A stretch of 64,000 nt of DNA, taken from Helicobacter turcicus. Lineage in GTDB: Bacteria; Campylobacterota; Campylobacteria; Campylobacterales; Helicobacteraceae. Where the stretch lies: positions 62,001 to 126,000 of the forward strand of contig NZ_JAIGYQ010000005.1 in the NCBI RefSeq assembly GCF_019711685.1, written 5' to 3'. The first letter of the stretch is position 1, and the number at the start of each line of letters is the position of its first letter. Below, piece after piece: positions 18,317 through 27,595 of the stretch. A model generated the notes under the pieces. It was not told the DNA's origin, did no database searches, and saw only the letters and a list, made by a program, of their open reading frames with translations. Made by a program: the position numbers and the translations under genes.

Positions 18317-19774
18317 ATGATTGGTTTTATGCAAAAGCACAAAAAATACTTAATAATCACCATTTGGATTAGTTCCATTGCATTTTTGGGTGCTGGATTT
18401 GTAGGTTGGGGAACTTATAGTTTCTCAAGCACAAGCAATGCAGCAGCCATTGTGGGCAATCGCCAAATTACCATTGATAGACTGCAACGTGAGTATGCAA
18501 GACTTTATAATGTGTATAATCAACTCTTTAATGGCACTTTAGATAACGAACAAGCTAAAAAACTAGGGATTGAAGAACAAGCTCTAAACACTCTAATCTC
18601 ACGCGCTTTAATGCTAAATTATGCACATGATATGGGCTTACGCGTTAGCAAAGAAGAAATTATCCACACACTTACTACAATGGATGCTTTTCAAAATAAT
18701 GGAAAATTTGATGAGATTATCTATAAACGCTTATTAGCTGACAATCAAATGCGACCAAAAGATTTTGAAGAGGAACTAAGTGAAGGAATTTTACTACAAA
18801 AACTTGACGCACTCTTAGAGATTCCACTCACTCCATTAGAAATTCAGGCTATTGGTGAAGCAGTATTTAGTGAAGATCATTTGAGAATCCAAATCTTAAA
18901 TCAATCTACAATCACTTTTAATCCCACAGAAGAAGAGATTAGAAAATACTGGGAGGAAAATAAAGACATTTATCAAACAGAGCGTGGCTATGAAGTGCTA
19001 AAAGTCTCTGTTAATTCTGATTCCATTTTAACAGACGATGAAGCACTAAGAAAACATTATGAAGATTTTAAAAATCAATTCTTAGATGAGAATGGGCAAT
19101 TGTTACCTTTTGAAAAAGCAAAAGATAAAGTTACCGCACATTACAAATCCTCCCAAGCAGAAAAAGAATCCTTAAAAGAATATATTTCTTTGCGCAAAGG
19201 CGAGAATAAAAAAGCAGAATCATTAGTGATTTATGAGGGTGATTCCAATTACGATACGGAGTTTTTAAACTTACTAAGCCAAGCCAAAGAACAAGAAACT
19301 CTAAAACCAATCAAAACAAAAGAAGGATTTATCACACTTAAAGTCCAAAAGATTATTCCAAGCGAACCAAAGAGCTATGAAGATGCTAAAAAAGATGCAA
19401 CAGAAGATTTTACAGCGCTTAGAAAAACCCAACTTTTAGAAGAAAAAGCGACTGCGCTACTTGCGGATTTTAAAGGCATTGACATCGGCTATGTTTCACG
19501 CGAAAATGAGAAAGCATTAAATGGATTAAATATGCAAGAGAGCCAAGATTTTATCGCACAGCTTTTTAGAAAAAATGAAGCAAAAGGTTATATTTTATTA
19601 AAAGATAAAGTAATTTTATACGAAATCCTTGACCAAAGGTTAAAAAATTCTGATATAATCACGCAAAATTTAGACTTCCTAAAACGCAATGGGGAGCAGG
19701 TGAAGTCTAGACTTGTAGAAATTGCCTTTATGGAACATTTATTAAATCTTTATAAAATTGTTAGAAAAATCTAA
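18317..19774 (+). CDS. PpiD/SurA-like membrane-anchored periplasmic chaperone
   Basis: The 485-aa protein has one N-terminal transmembrane helix (about residues 13-32), a SurA-N-like helical region (residues 40-190) and a long C-terminal part. It matches HP0977 in its place before ftsA and ftsZ. PpiD-type proteins help newly secreted outer-membrane proteins fold. I cannot point to a well-kept rotamase core, so chaperone activity is more likely than prolyl isomerase activity. Confidence 0.8.
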   Translation: MIGFMQKHKKYLIITIWISSIAFLGAGFVGWGTYSFSSTSNAAAIVGNRQITIDRLQREYARLYNVYNQLFNGTLDNEQAKKLGIEEQALNTLISRALMLNYAHDMGLRVSKEEIIHTLTTMDAFQNNGKFDEIIYKRLLADNQMRPKDFEEELSEGILLQKLDALLEIPLTPLEIQAIGEAVFSEDHLRIQILNQSTITFNPTEEEIRKYWEENKDIYQTERGYEVLKVSVNSDSILTDDEALRKHYEDFKNQFLDENGQLLPFEKAKDKVTAHYKSSQAEKESLKEYISLRKGENKKAESLVIYEGDSNYDTEFLNLLSQAKEQETLKPIKTKEGFITLKVQKIIPSEPKSYEDAKKDATEDFTALRKTQLLEEKATALLADFKGIDIGYVSRENEKALNGLNMQESQDFIAQLFRKNEAKGYILLKDKVILYEILDQRLKNSDIITQNLDFLKRNGEQVKSRLVEIAFMEHLLNLYKIVRKI

Positions 19775-19785
19775 GGCACAAGACA

Positions 19786-21222
19786 ATGGAAGAGAATTAT
19801 AAAAGGGGTAAGGATTTGGAGCAAACCATCTTAGGAATTGATGTCGGTTCTACGAAAATTTGTGCAATTATCGCAAATTGCAAAGATGGGATTCCGCATA
19901 TCATCGGAACTGGATTTCACAAATCATCTGGACTAAAAAAGGGTTCTATCACAAATATTGAACAAGCAAGTCGTGCAATTAAAGATGCGCTAAATGATGC
20001 AAGACGCGTGGCTGGGACAAATATCAACAAGGCAGTAATTTCTATCTCTGGGGCTTATACAAAAAGCACGGATAGTTCGGGAATTGTAAATATTCCAAAC
20101 AATGAAATCGGAATCAAGGAAATTAATCGCGTTATTCAAACTGCACTTTATAATGCTTCAATTCCCAGTGAATATGAAGTTATCCACATTCTACCTTATA
20201 ACTTTAAACTTGATGATCAAGATTTTATTGACGACCCTATGGGAATGAGTGGCAGTCGTCTGGAAGTCTCTGTGCGTATTATCACCGCGCAAAAATCAAG
20301 TTTAGGTAATCTTAAAAAAGCCATTAGAAGTGCTGGTGTTGAGATAGAAAACATTGTGCTAGCTTCTTATGCATCTTCTATTGCCGTGTTAAGTGATGAT
20401 GAAAAAAATCTAGGTGTTGCTTGCATCGATATGGGTGGAAGCACTTGTGAGTTAATGATTCATGTGGGTAATTCCCTGCGCTATAATGATTTCTTAGGTG
20501 TTGGTTCAAACCACATCACAAATGATTTAGCAATGGCTTTGCATACACCACAAGGAATTGCTGAACAAGTCAAGGTTAAATACGGTGGCTTCCCAAAAAC
20601 TATTGAGGATACAGAGAATCTTATTGAAATCCCAAGCATTGGTGGAGAAGATAGTGGCAAACATCAAGTTGCCCTAGCAACCGTGCATAATGTCGTGTAT
20701 GCGCGTGTTGAAGAAACACTAATGATTCTAGCAAAATCACTAGAACGTAGTGGGCTAAAAGAGCAATTAGGCAGTGGCGTGGTGCTAACAGGAGGAATGG
20801 TGCAACTTGATGGCATTAGAGACTTAGCAGCAGCATTATTTAATATGCCCGTGCGCCTTGCAAAACCTGTAGAAGTTGATGGACTATTCACAGACTTAAA
20901 AGGACCAGAGTGTTCAACTGGAATCGGACTTGTCCTTTATGCCTCTGGAAAATATACAAATTACGAAATTGATTCTGAAAAAAGAATCCGTTATTGTAAT
21001 GAAAAATTAGAAGATGAAACCTTACATTTTCACAAAAATATCCCTTTAATAAACCCTTTGCAAGATAAACCACAAAATATCACAAGTCCGGTAAATAGTG
21101 TGCCAAAAAGTGCAGCAGACATTAAGCAAGACTTAAGCAACATAACAGAAATTAAGAAAATTCCTGTGCAAAATGGTAATATGCTTAGTCAGCTATGGAA
21201 TAAACTCACTCAAATGTTTTAA
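19786..21222 (+). CDS. ftsA: Cell division protein FtsA
   Basis: The 478-aa actin-like ATPase ties the FtsZ ring to the membrane. ILGIDVGSTKICAII is the phosphate-1 motif, IDMGGSTCELMI the phosphate-2 motif, and GVVLTGGMVQLDG the adenosine motif. After about residue 390 there is a linker, and the last residues (LSQLWNKLTQMF) form an amphipathic helix that would insert in the membrane. It is 11 bp after the PpiD-like gene and 28 bp before ftsZ. Confidence 0.97.
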   Translation: MEENYKRGKDLEQTILGIDVGSTKICAIIANCKDGIPHIIGTGFHKSSGLKKGSITNIEQASRAIKDALNDARRVAGTNINKAVISISGAYTKSTDSSGIVNIPNNEIGIKEINRVIQTALYNASIPSEYEVIHILPYNFKLDDQDFIDDPMGMSGSRLEVSVRIITAQKSSLGNLKKAIRSAGVEIENIVLASYASSIAVLSDDEKNLGVACIDMGGSTCELMIHVGNSLRYNDFLGVGSNHITNDLAMALHTPQGIAEQVKVKYGGFPKTIEDTENLIEIPSIGGEDSGKHQVALATVHNVVYARVEETLMILAKSLERSGLKEQLGSGVVLTGGMVQLDGIRDLAAALFNMPVRLAKPVEVDGLFTDLKGPECSTGIGLVLYASGKYTNYEIDSEKRIRYCNEKLEDETLHFHKNIPLINPLQDKPQNITSPVNSVPKSAADIKQDLSNITEIKKIPVQNGNMLSQLWNKLTQMF

Positions 21223-21250
21223 AGATTAAATTTTAGAAGGAGTAAAAACA

Positions 21251-22423
21251 ATGTTAAATATTCAAGAAGCAAGTTTAAATGTTGGAGCAAAGATTAAAGT
21301 TATCGGTGTTGGTGGTGGCGGAAGCAATATGATTGAACATCTTATTCAAACAGGAACACATGAAGGAATCTCTCTTGCAGTTGCAAATACAGATGCGCAA
21401 GCAATTAGCACTTCAAGTGCACCTGTTAGAATCCAACTAGGAGCAAGGCTAACAAAAGGTCTTGGTGCTGGTATGCGTCCACAAGTTGGAAAAGACGCCG
21501 CACTTGAAAGCTATGAAGAACTAAAGCAGTTTTTAGAAGACACTGATGTTGTGTTTATCTCTGCGGGACTTGGTGGCGGAACAGGAACGGGGGCTGCACC
21601 AGTAATTGCAAAAGCTGCAAAAGAAGTAGGGGCACTCACAGTATCTATTGTAACAAAACCATTTCGTTGGGAAGGTGGAAAACGTGCAAAACTTGCTGAA
21701 GAAGGTTATAGAGAGCTTAAAGCCGAAAGTGATTCCATTGTCGTTATTCCTAATGAAAAACTCCTTACTATCATTGATAAAAATTTAGGCTTAAAAGACA
21801 GCTTTAGAATTGTTGATGATGTCCTTGTTTGTGCAGTCAATGGAATGAGTGGTGTAATTTTATCACATGGGGCAAACGATATTAATGTGGATTTTGCTGA
21901 TGTGCGCACTGCAATGAGCCACAAAGGAATGGCTCTTATGGGGATTGGAGAATCTACAGGTGCTGATGCTGCTAAAGAAGCAGTTAAAATGGCAATTGAA
22001 TCTCCATTGTTTGATAATATGTCTATTCATGGTGCAAAAGGTGTGCTTGTGCATTTTTATATTAGCCCAGAATATCCGCTTGGTAGTATTTCTGATGCTA
22101 TGGATATTGTTAATGAGAATGTAGATGAAGATGCAGATGTTATCTTTGGGACAACAACAGACGCTAATGTAGAACGTGATAAAGTTAGAATCACAATCAT
22201 TGCCACAGGTTTTGACCGCACTCCAACAGAATCCACTCCAGCACAAACGCAAACACAAAGCAATAATGATTCTACATTAAAACTTGTCAATCCAAAAGAT
22301 ATGAGTCAAAGAATAAACCAACAAGAAACCCTAAGTGCCGCTAGAAAAAAAGTAAGTGGTGGAGAATTTACAAACGACGAAGTTTTGGATATCCCTGCCT
22401 TTTTGCGTCGCCAAATGGATTAG
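21251..22423 (+). CDS. ftsZ: Cell division protein FtsZ
   Basis: The 390-aa tubulin homologue forms the Z ring at midcell. It carries the glycine-rich GTP-binding loop (GLGGGTGTGAAP) and the catalytic T7 region (NDINVDFADVRT). The C-terminal conserved peptide LDIPAFLRRQMD binds FtsA. A strong ribosome site, AGAAGGAG, precedes the ATG. The linker between the GTPase and the C-terminal peptide is rich in Thr and Gln. Confidence 0.98.
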   Translation: MLNIQEASLNVGAKIKVIGVGGGGSNMIEHLIQTGTHEGISLAVANTDAQAISTSSAPVRIQLGARLTKGLGAGMRPQVGKDAALESYEELKQFLEDTDVVFISAGLGGGTGTGAAPVIAKAAKEVGALTVSIVTKPFRWEGGKRAKLAEEGYRELKAESDSIVVIPNEKLLTIIDKNLGLKDSFRIVDDVLVCAVNGMSGVILSHGANDINVDFADVRTAMSHKGMALMGIGESTGADAAKEAVKMAIESPLFDNMSIHGAKGVLVHFYISPEYPLGSISDAMDIVNENVDEDADVIFGTTTDANVERDKVRITIIATGFDRTPTESTPAQTQTQSNNDSTLKLVNPKDMSQRINQQETLSAARKKVSGGEFTNDEVLDIPAFLRRQMD

Positions 22424-22426
22424 GAA

Positions 22427-22450
22427 GCATAAGCGTAAAAACGCTTATGC
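22427..22450. terminator. Shared stem-loop between ftsZ and sodB
   Basis: GCATAAGCG and CGCTTATGC form a perfect 9-bp stem around six bases, starting three bases after the ftsZ stop codon. The stop codon of the convergent sodB (22445-22447) lies in the stem. There is no strong T-run on either side, but the position suits a bidirectional terminator. Confidence 0.6.
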
Positions 22451-23065
22451 ATGTAGTGAATTCATATAGAAATCAACAGACTTAATTCCTTCTTTTTTTG
22501 CCCACTCTAAAGACTTTGAGACAAATTCCCAATTGATATGGCTAAAGAATTTCTCCAAATATGCTGGACGCGCATTTCTGTGGTCAATGTAATAAGCATG
22601 TTCCCACACATCTACAACAAGTAGCGGAACAGCACCTTCTGTTATAGGAGTCTGTGCATTACTTGTTTGCTTAATTTCTAGCTTTCCATTGTTATACACA
22701 AGCCAACACCAGCCAGAACCAAATAACGTTGTTGCGGAATTTAAAAATACTTCTTTAAACTTCTCTATACTTCCAAATGTTGTATTTAGAGCCTCCTCTA
22801 ACTCTACACTCCTAGTGCTAGTATTAGGACTAACACAATCCCAATAGAAATCGTGGTTATAGATTTGTGCAGCGTTATTAAATACCCCACCTTGTGCTTT
22901 TGTTACAATCTCAAAGAGACTTTTATTTTCAAATTCAGTTCCACCGATGAGATTATTTAAATTATTAACATAAGTTTGATGGTGTTTTCCATAGTGAAAT
23001 TCGCAGGTTTCTTTGCTAATAAATCCCGGAATCTCCGTAAATGGTAATGTGCGTAATTTAAACAT
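22445..23065 (-). CDS. sodB: Iron superoxide dismutase
   Basis: The 206-aa cytosolic enzyme turns superoxide into peroxide and oxygen. Metal ligands sit in the HHQTY region, in NHDFYWDCVSP and in VDVWEHAYYIDHRN. The pattern AAQIYNHDFYW has the Gln in the position typical of iron rather than manganese enzymes. The ribosome site AAGGA lies upstream of the ATG. This is the standard single SOD of Helicobacter and Campylobacter. Confidence 0.95.
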   Translation of the reverse strand: MFKLRTLPFTEIPGFISKETCEFHYGKHHQTYVNNLNNLIGGTEFENKSLFEIVTKAQGGVFNNAAQIYNHDFYWDCVSPNTSTRSVELEEALNTTFGSIEKFKEVFLNSATTLFGSGWCWLVYNNGKLEIKQTSNAQTPITEGAVPLLVVDVWEHAYYIDHRNARPAYLEKFFSHINWEFVSKSLEWAKKEGIKSVDFYMNSLHA

Positions 23066-23113
23066 TGTATTCCTTTAAAAATGTAATCCAAAACCAAAAA
23101 GTTTTGCAAAAAG

Positions 23114-23119
23114 ATTCTA
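23114..23119 (-). promoter_or_regulatory. -10 promoter element for sodB
   Basis: TAGAAT on the minus strand, preceded by TGCGT, lies about 50 nt upstream of the sodB start codon. No obvious Fur box is recognisable by eye. Confidence 0.45.
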
Positions 23120-23245
23120 ACGCACAAACACAAAATTTACACTTTAAAGCCCAAAATTAATTTGCAAATTCTACTTTTTGCATCACAAATTTTCGCACAA
23201 TGCATAATATATTAACATTCATTGCTAACGTAACATTCCATATTC

Positions 23246-23670
23246 TTATATTCTTTGAATCCCATTTTTATTTGTAAATTCTTTTAATGCGTCAATCTCT
23301 CCTGAAATGTGCTTTATGATTTTCTTTAATTGGATTGTTGCTTTTGTATCTTGTGTGAAGTTAAGTTTAAATACTAATGTTTTTTCATAAATAATATCTT
23401 AGACACATAGACTTAGATTTTTTTACTAAATCCTAAATTTTTAACTAAAAAATTATTGCGTGAAACAATGTATTCTCTAAAAATTTTAAAATTTCTATTC
23501 CTATCAAACAATCTTAAGCATTCTTTACAAAGGATTTTATTTCTCCAACTAGCTTCTAAACTTCTATGCATTCTTGCTAAAACAAGATGTTTCTCAAATT
23601 CAACACGCAAAAGTGAGATCCTAATTTTAAAGCTTTGACACTCTTTTAATAATACCTCTATGCTCTCTTA
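23246..23670 (-). pseudogene. Decayed coding stretch between rpe and sodB
   Basis: Two open frames follow each other on the minus strand. The first (about 23413-23670) follows a stop codon without a convincing start or ribosome site and encodes about 86 residues, including HLVLARMHRSLEASWRNK. The second (23246-23398), in another frame, encodes about 50 residues including IKHISGEIDALKEFTNKNG. Both read like real protein rather than random AT-rich translation, and together suggest one gene broken by frameshift and loss of its 5' end. I do not recognise the family. The rest of the 618-bp gap (23066-23245 and 23671-23683) holds only the sodB promoter and AT-rich sequence. Confidence 0.35.
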
Positions 23671-23683
23671 TAAAGACTTCTCT

Positions 23684-24319
23684 CTATTTTAATGATGCAA
23701 TTCTTTGCCTATAATCTCCGCTAAAAACATAACTCCCAGCTACTACAATATCTACCCCAGCTTCTCTTAAATCTTTAATATTTACATCACTCACGCCACC
23801 ATCAACTTCAATAAGACATTTTGGATTCCGTATTTCAATCCTATCTTTTAAAAGCTTAATTTTCTCTAGCACATTTGGGATAAACTTCTGCCCACCAAAG
23901 CCGGGATTTACGCTCATTACAAGCACCATATCAATGTATTCTAACAAATAATCAATACACTCAATTCCTGTATGTGGGTTCAACACCACAGCAGGACGGA
24001 TTCCAAAGTTACGAATCTTTTGGGTTAGACGATTTGCATGTTTTTCCTCTTCAATGTGAAAAGATATAAATTCTGGCTTAAAGGGTGCGAATAAATCCAC
24101 AAAAAAACTATTATTTTGCACCATTAAATGGATATCAAGAGGTTTTGTGGCTGCCTTTGCTACGGATTTTACTACCACTGGTCCAAGCGTTAGATTTGGC
24201 ACAAAATGCCCATCCATTACATCAATATGCACTAAATCACAATCTGCGGCACAAATTGCCTGCACTTCTGCTTCTAATTTTCCAAAGTCTGCTGAGAGAA
24301 TACTAGGGGCTACTTGCAT
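23684..24319 (-). CDS. rpe: Ribulose-phosphate 3-epimerase
   Basis: The 211-aa TIM-barrel enzyme interconverts ribulose-5-phosphate and xylulose-5-phosphate in the pentose phosphate pathway. VAPSILSADFGKL begins the fold, DLVHIDVMDGHFVPNLTLG supplies metal and substrate ligands, and VNPGFGGQKF binds phosphate. The ATG at 24319 is chosen because AAGGA precedes it and family members start there; an in-frame start at 24352 would add eleven unlikely residues. Confidence 0.96.
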   Translation of the reverse strand: MQVAPSILSADFGKLEAEVQAICAADCDLVHIDVMDGHFVPNLTLGPVVVKSVAKAATKPLDIHLMVQNNSFFVDLFAPFKPEFISFHIEEEKHANRLTQKIRNFGIRPAVVLNPHTGIECIDYLLEYIDMVLVMSVNPGFGGQKFIPNVLEKIKLLKDRIEIRNPKCLIEVDGGVSDVNIKDLREAGVDIVVAGSYVFSGDYRQRIASLK

Positions 24320-24411
24320 AAGATTCCTTACTTTAAATAAAAACACCAACAAATCCTAGAATTGTAGCAAAAAACGCACTAACTTTACTTAGTTTCCAAA
24401 GTAAATTAGGT

Positions 24412-24417
24412 TATAAT
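24412..24417 (+). promoter_or_regulatory. -10 promoter element for fbp
   Basis: TATAAT lies 26 nt upstream of the TTG start codon of fbp in the gap between the divergent rpe and fbp genes. Confidence 0.6.
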
Positions 24418-24443
24418 AGCAAAATTTTTATAGGAGTTAGCCC

Positions 24444-25340
24444 TTGTTTAAACCCCACACAAGCACAACATTACAGCAAGATTTGGAATCTATTTTTACA
24501 AGCATTAAACAAGCGAGTTTAGACATTTATGCTATGCTACAAAAAAACTTAGGTGAATACACAGAAAGCACCAATGTTACGGGAGATACGCAACTACAAG
24601 CTGATGTGCAAGCAGATATAATTTTACAAGAAGCTTTCAAAAATATTGTTTGCATAAAGCAAATTTGTAGTGAGGAACAAGAAAATGCGATTCCACTCCA
24701 CAAAAATGGCTTATATTCCATTGCGTATGATCCTCTAGATGGTTCATCTTTAATGGGAGCAAACTTAAGTGTAGGTAGTATTTTTGGAATCTATGCGGGT
24801 GATTTTCTCCCTCAAAACCTCGTAGCAAGTGCGTATGTTGTGTATGGAATGGTAGTTGGAATCGGATTTGCTTCACTTCTTAAAGAAGGCGTGGATTACT
24901 TTACCTACAATGGCAAGGAGTTTGATTTGCAAAAATGCTTAAGACTCTCCAACAAAGGTAAGCTAAATGCCACAGGTGGCACACAAAAAAACTGGAGCAA
25001 GGCACACAAAATGAAGATAGAATCCCTTTTTAATGCAGGTTACCGACTACGTTATAGTGGCGGCATGGTGCCAGACTTGCATCATATTTTGGTAAAAGGC
25101 GGTGGGCTGTTTTCTTATCCTGCAACAAGTGATGCACCAAATGGTAAGCTTAGAATGCTTTTTGAAGTCTTTCCCTTTGCTTTCATCTTTGAGAGGGCTG
25201 GAGGTAAGGCAGTTTTTATAAGCGAGTTGGAATCCAAAACCACTGCTACACCACTTTTAGAACTCCAACCTAAGCATTTACACGACACCACGCCTTGTTA
25301 TTTTGGAAGCACTTGGGAGATAGATTTTGTTAGCCACTAA
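24444..25340 (+). CDS. fbp: Fructose-1,6-bisphosphatase class I
   Basis: The 298-aa enzyme removes the 1-phosphate of fructose-1,6-bisphosphate in gluconeogenesis. AYDPLDGSSLMGANLSVGSI contains the metal-binding DPLDGSS motif, and RYSGGMVPDLHHIL plus the later KLRMLFEVFP region match class I enzymes. It starts with TTG at 24444 after TAGGAG. Its end overlaps the next gene by 14 bp. The order fbp, small Cys-rich gene, metG also occurs in Campylobacter jejuni. Confidence 0.95.
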   Translation: MFKPHTSTTLQQDLESIFTSIKQASLDIYAMLQKNLGEYTESTNVTGDTQLQADVQADIILQEAFKNIVCIKQICSEEQENAIPLHKNGLYSIAYDPLDGSSLMGANLSVGSIFGIYAGDFLPQNLVASAYVVYGMVVGIGFASLLKEGVDYFTYNGKEFDLQKCLRLSNKGKLNATGGTQKNWSKAHKMKIESLFNAGYRLRYSGGMVPDLHHILVKGGGLFSYPATSDAPNGKLRMLFEVFPFAFIFERAGGKAVFISELESKTTATPLLELQPKHLHDTTPCYFGSTWEIDFVSH

Positions 25341-25635
25341 AGTTGAAATTGAAAGCGCACTAAAAGCCCTAAAAGAGTGCCAAAAACGCGAGGGTGTGAC
25401 AAGTTGTATTTTATGCGCACATGCACAAACTTGTAACCAAAAAGAAGCATTTGCTAATAAAACACAAGAAAATCTAAACCAAAAACAAGAAGCACTCAAA
25501 GCTTGTCAAAAATCTATGGGCTTAAGTAGTTGTGGAAAATGCGCAAAAATCTTAGAATGCACCATTAGAAACAGCTATGTGAGTGCTGTATATTTAAGTA
25601 TGAACAAAGGAAATGGAGGAAGCTTTGAGTTCTAA
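25327..25635 (+). CDS. Small protein with two identical four-Cys motifs
   Basis: The 102-aa protein, starting with TTG inside the end of fbp, contains two copies of C-x8-C-x2-C-x5-C: Cys18, 27, 30, 36 and Cys60, 69, 72, 78. Both have the same local pattern (CQK, then SC, then C-A). The C-terminal part (NSYVSAVYLSMNKGNGGSFEF) is, as far as I remember, typical of a small conserved protein next to metG in Campylobacterota. Eight Cys in two equal sets suggest two zinc or Fe-S sites. No function is known to me. Confidence 0.75.
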   Translation: MLATKVEIESALKALKECQKREGVTSCILCAHAQTCNQKEAFANKTQENLNQKQEALKACQKSMGLSSCGKCAKILECTIRNSYVSAVYLSMNKGNGGSFEF

Positions 25636-27586
25636 ATTTTATATCACATCACCAATTTACTATGTCAATGATATTCCACACATCGGACACGCCTATACAA
25701 CAATTATCGTTGATTCTCTAGCAAGATTTCACCGCTTAAAAGGCGATTTTGTATTCTTTTTAACCGGCACAGATGAACACGGACAGAAAATTGAGCAAAG
25801 TGCACAAAAAAAAGGACAGAACCCAAAAGATTATGTGGATTGCATTGCTGAGCGCTTTAAGAGTCTTTGGAATGAATTTGAAATAAACTATGATTATTTC
25901 ATTCGCACCACAGATTCCACGCATCAACAAAGTGTGCAAAATGCGTTTTTAAAAATGTTTCAAAAAGGTGATATTTATAAAGGCGAATATGAGGGAAATT
26001 ACTGCATTTCTTGTGAGTCATTTTTCTCAAAATCCCAACTTGTTAATGAAAAAAATTGCCCAGATTGCGGCAAAGAAACAACACTTTTAAAAGAAGAAAG
26101 TTATTTTTTTAAACTCGGTGCTTATGCAGACAAACTTCTAAAATTCTATGATGAGAATCCAAATTTCATTTTGCCAAAATCCAAACGAAACGAAGTAATA
26201 AACTTCGTAAAAGCTGGCTTAGAAGACTTATCAATCACACGCACAAGTTTTCATTGGGGAATTAAACTTCCAAAAGAGCTTTTAGAAAACGATAAAAATA
26301 ACCAAAAACATGTAATGTATGTGTGGCTCGATGCACTTATAAATTATCTAAGTGCATTAGGATTCCACAATGATTTACCAAACAAAATGGATTTTTGGCC
26401 TGCGAACTATCACATTGTTGGCAAGGACATTTTACGATTCCATGCAGTTTATTGGCCAGCGTTTTTAATGAGTCTTGAATTGCCTCTTCCACGCCATATT
26501 GCCGCACATGGCTGGTGGACAAAAGATGGATCGAAAATGAGTAAAAGTGTAGGTAATGTCGTTAATCCCAAAGAAGTTGTAGAAGCTTATGGGCTTGATG
26601 CTTTTAGGTATTTTGTGTTGCGTGAAGTGCCTTTTGGGCAAGATGGAGATTTCTCTCAAAATGCGCTAATTGAACGCATCAATGCAGATTTAAGCAACGA
26701 CTTAGGAAATCTTCTAAACCGTCTTTTAGGAATGAGTGCAAAATATTTTAATAACACTTTAGAGGCAGATTTATCGCAGTTACAGGCTAACTACAATGAG
26801 GAGTTAGCGCAAATTCAAATAATCCTAAATAGCCTAGAATCACAAATGGAGGAAGTGCAGATAAACCGCTATTTAGAAGAACTTTGGAAGCTTTTTAGTC
26901 TAGGCAATGGGATTATCGCTAAAAAAGAGCCTTGGCAACTTATCAAAAATGGTAAGCGCACAGAAGTGGCACAATTATTGCTACTACTTGCAAATATCTT
27001 ACTAAAAGCTGCACTTTTCTTGTCGCCTTGTATGCCAAGAAGTGCAGAGAAAATTTTAAAGGTATTTGGACTTAGCGTAAGCACAGAGTATTTTAGACGA
27101 TTTATCCTACAAGGAGAGCTTTTGGATTCCGTAGTTTTAAAACCAATTCCAGTGCTTTTTCCACGCATTGAGGAGAGATTACTGCAAGATCCAAAAACAG
27201 AATCGGAAACAAAATCTAAGGATTCCAAAAGTGCAAAACTTGATCCTTTAGAAGTTGCAAACCCTATTAGCAAAGATGATTTTACAAAAATTGATATTCG
27301 CATTGGAACGATTATCAGCGCAGAAATCCTACCAAAAAGTGAAAAGCTCTTAAAACTTCAAGTGGATCTAGGTGAAGCACGTCCACGTCAAATTCTAGCT
27401 GGTATCAAGGCTTATTACACACCAGAAGAGCTCCTTGGTAAGCAGGTATGCGTATTAGCAAATCTAAAGCCTGCAAAGCTTATGGGAGAACTAAGCGAAG
27501 GAATGATTCTAGCTGCAAAAGACAGCAATGGACTTGCATTTATTACGCCACAGAACAAAAGGAAAGATGGAAGCCAAATTAGCTAA
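25625..27586 (+). CDS. metG: Methionyl-tRNA synthetase
   Basis: The class I synthetase charges tRNA-Met. YVNDIPHIGHAYTTI carries the HIGH motif, the zinc knuckle lies at CISCESFF and CPDCGKE, and WTKDGSKMSKSVGNV is the KMSKS loop. The last 110 residues (from about IDIRIGTIISAEI) are the EMAP-II-type tRNA-binding and dimerisation domain. The TTG at 25625 has GGAGG five bases upstream and is preferred; the in-frame ATG at 25613 would place this site inside the coding sequence and add four residues (657 instead of 653 aa). The gene overlaps the Cys-rich gene by 11 bp. Confidence 0.96.
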   Translation: MSSKFYITSPIYYVNDIPHIGHAYTTIIVDSLARFHRLKGDFVFFLTGTDEHGQKIEQSAQKKGQNPKDYVDCIAERFKSLWNEFEINYDYFIRTTDSTHQQSVQNAFLKMFQKGDIYKGEYEGNYCISCESFFSKSQLVNEKNCPDCGKETTLLKEESYFFKLGAYADKLLKFYDENPNFILPKSKRNEVINFVKAGLEDLSITRTSFHWGIKLPKELLENDKNNQKHVMYVWLDALINYLSALGFHNDLPNKMDFWPANYHIVGKDILRFHAVYWPAFLMSLELPLPRHIAAHGWWTKDGSKMSKSVGNVVNPKEVVEAYGLDAFRYFVLREVPFGQDGDFSQNALIERINADLSNDLGNLLNRLLGMSAKYFNNTLEADLSQLQANYNEELAQIQIILNSLESQMEEVQINRYLEELWKLFSLGNGIIAKKEPWQLIKNGKRTEVAQLLLLLANILLKAALFLSPCMPRSAEKILKVFGLSVSTEYFRRFILQGELLDSVVLKPIPVLFPRIEERLLQDPKTESETKSKDSKSAKLDPLEVANPISKDDFTKIDIRIGTIISAEILPKSEKLLKLQVDLGEARPRQILAGIKAYYTPEELLGKQVCVLANLKPAKLMGELSEGMILAAKDSNGLAFITPQNKRKDGSQIS

Positions 27587-27595
27587 AGGAATAGT

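Noticed and set aside
21863-22290. Long minus-strand open frames inside ftsZ
   Set aside because: They are antisense to a fully conserved ftsZ and show unusual His/Cys-rich translations without family resemblance.
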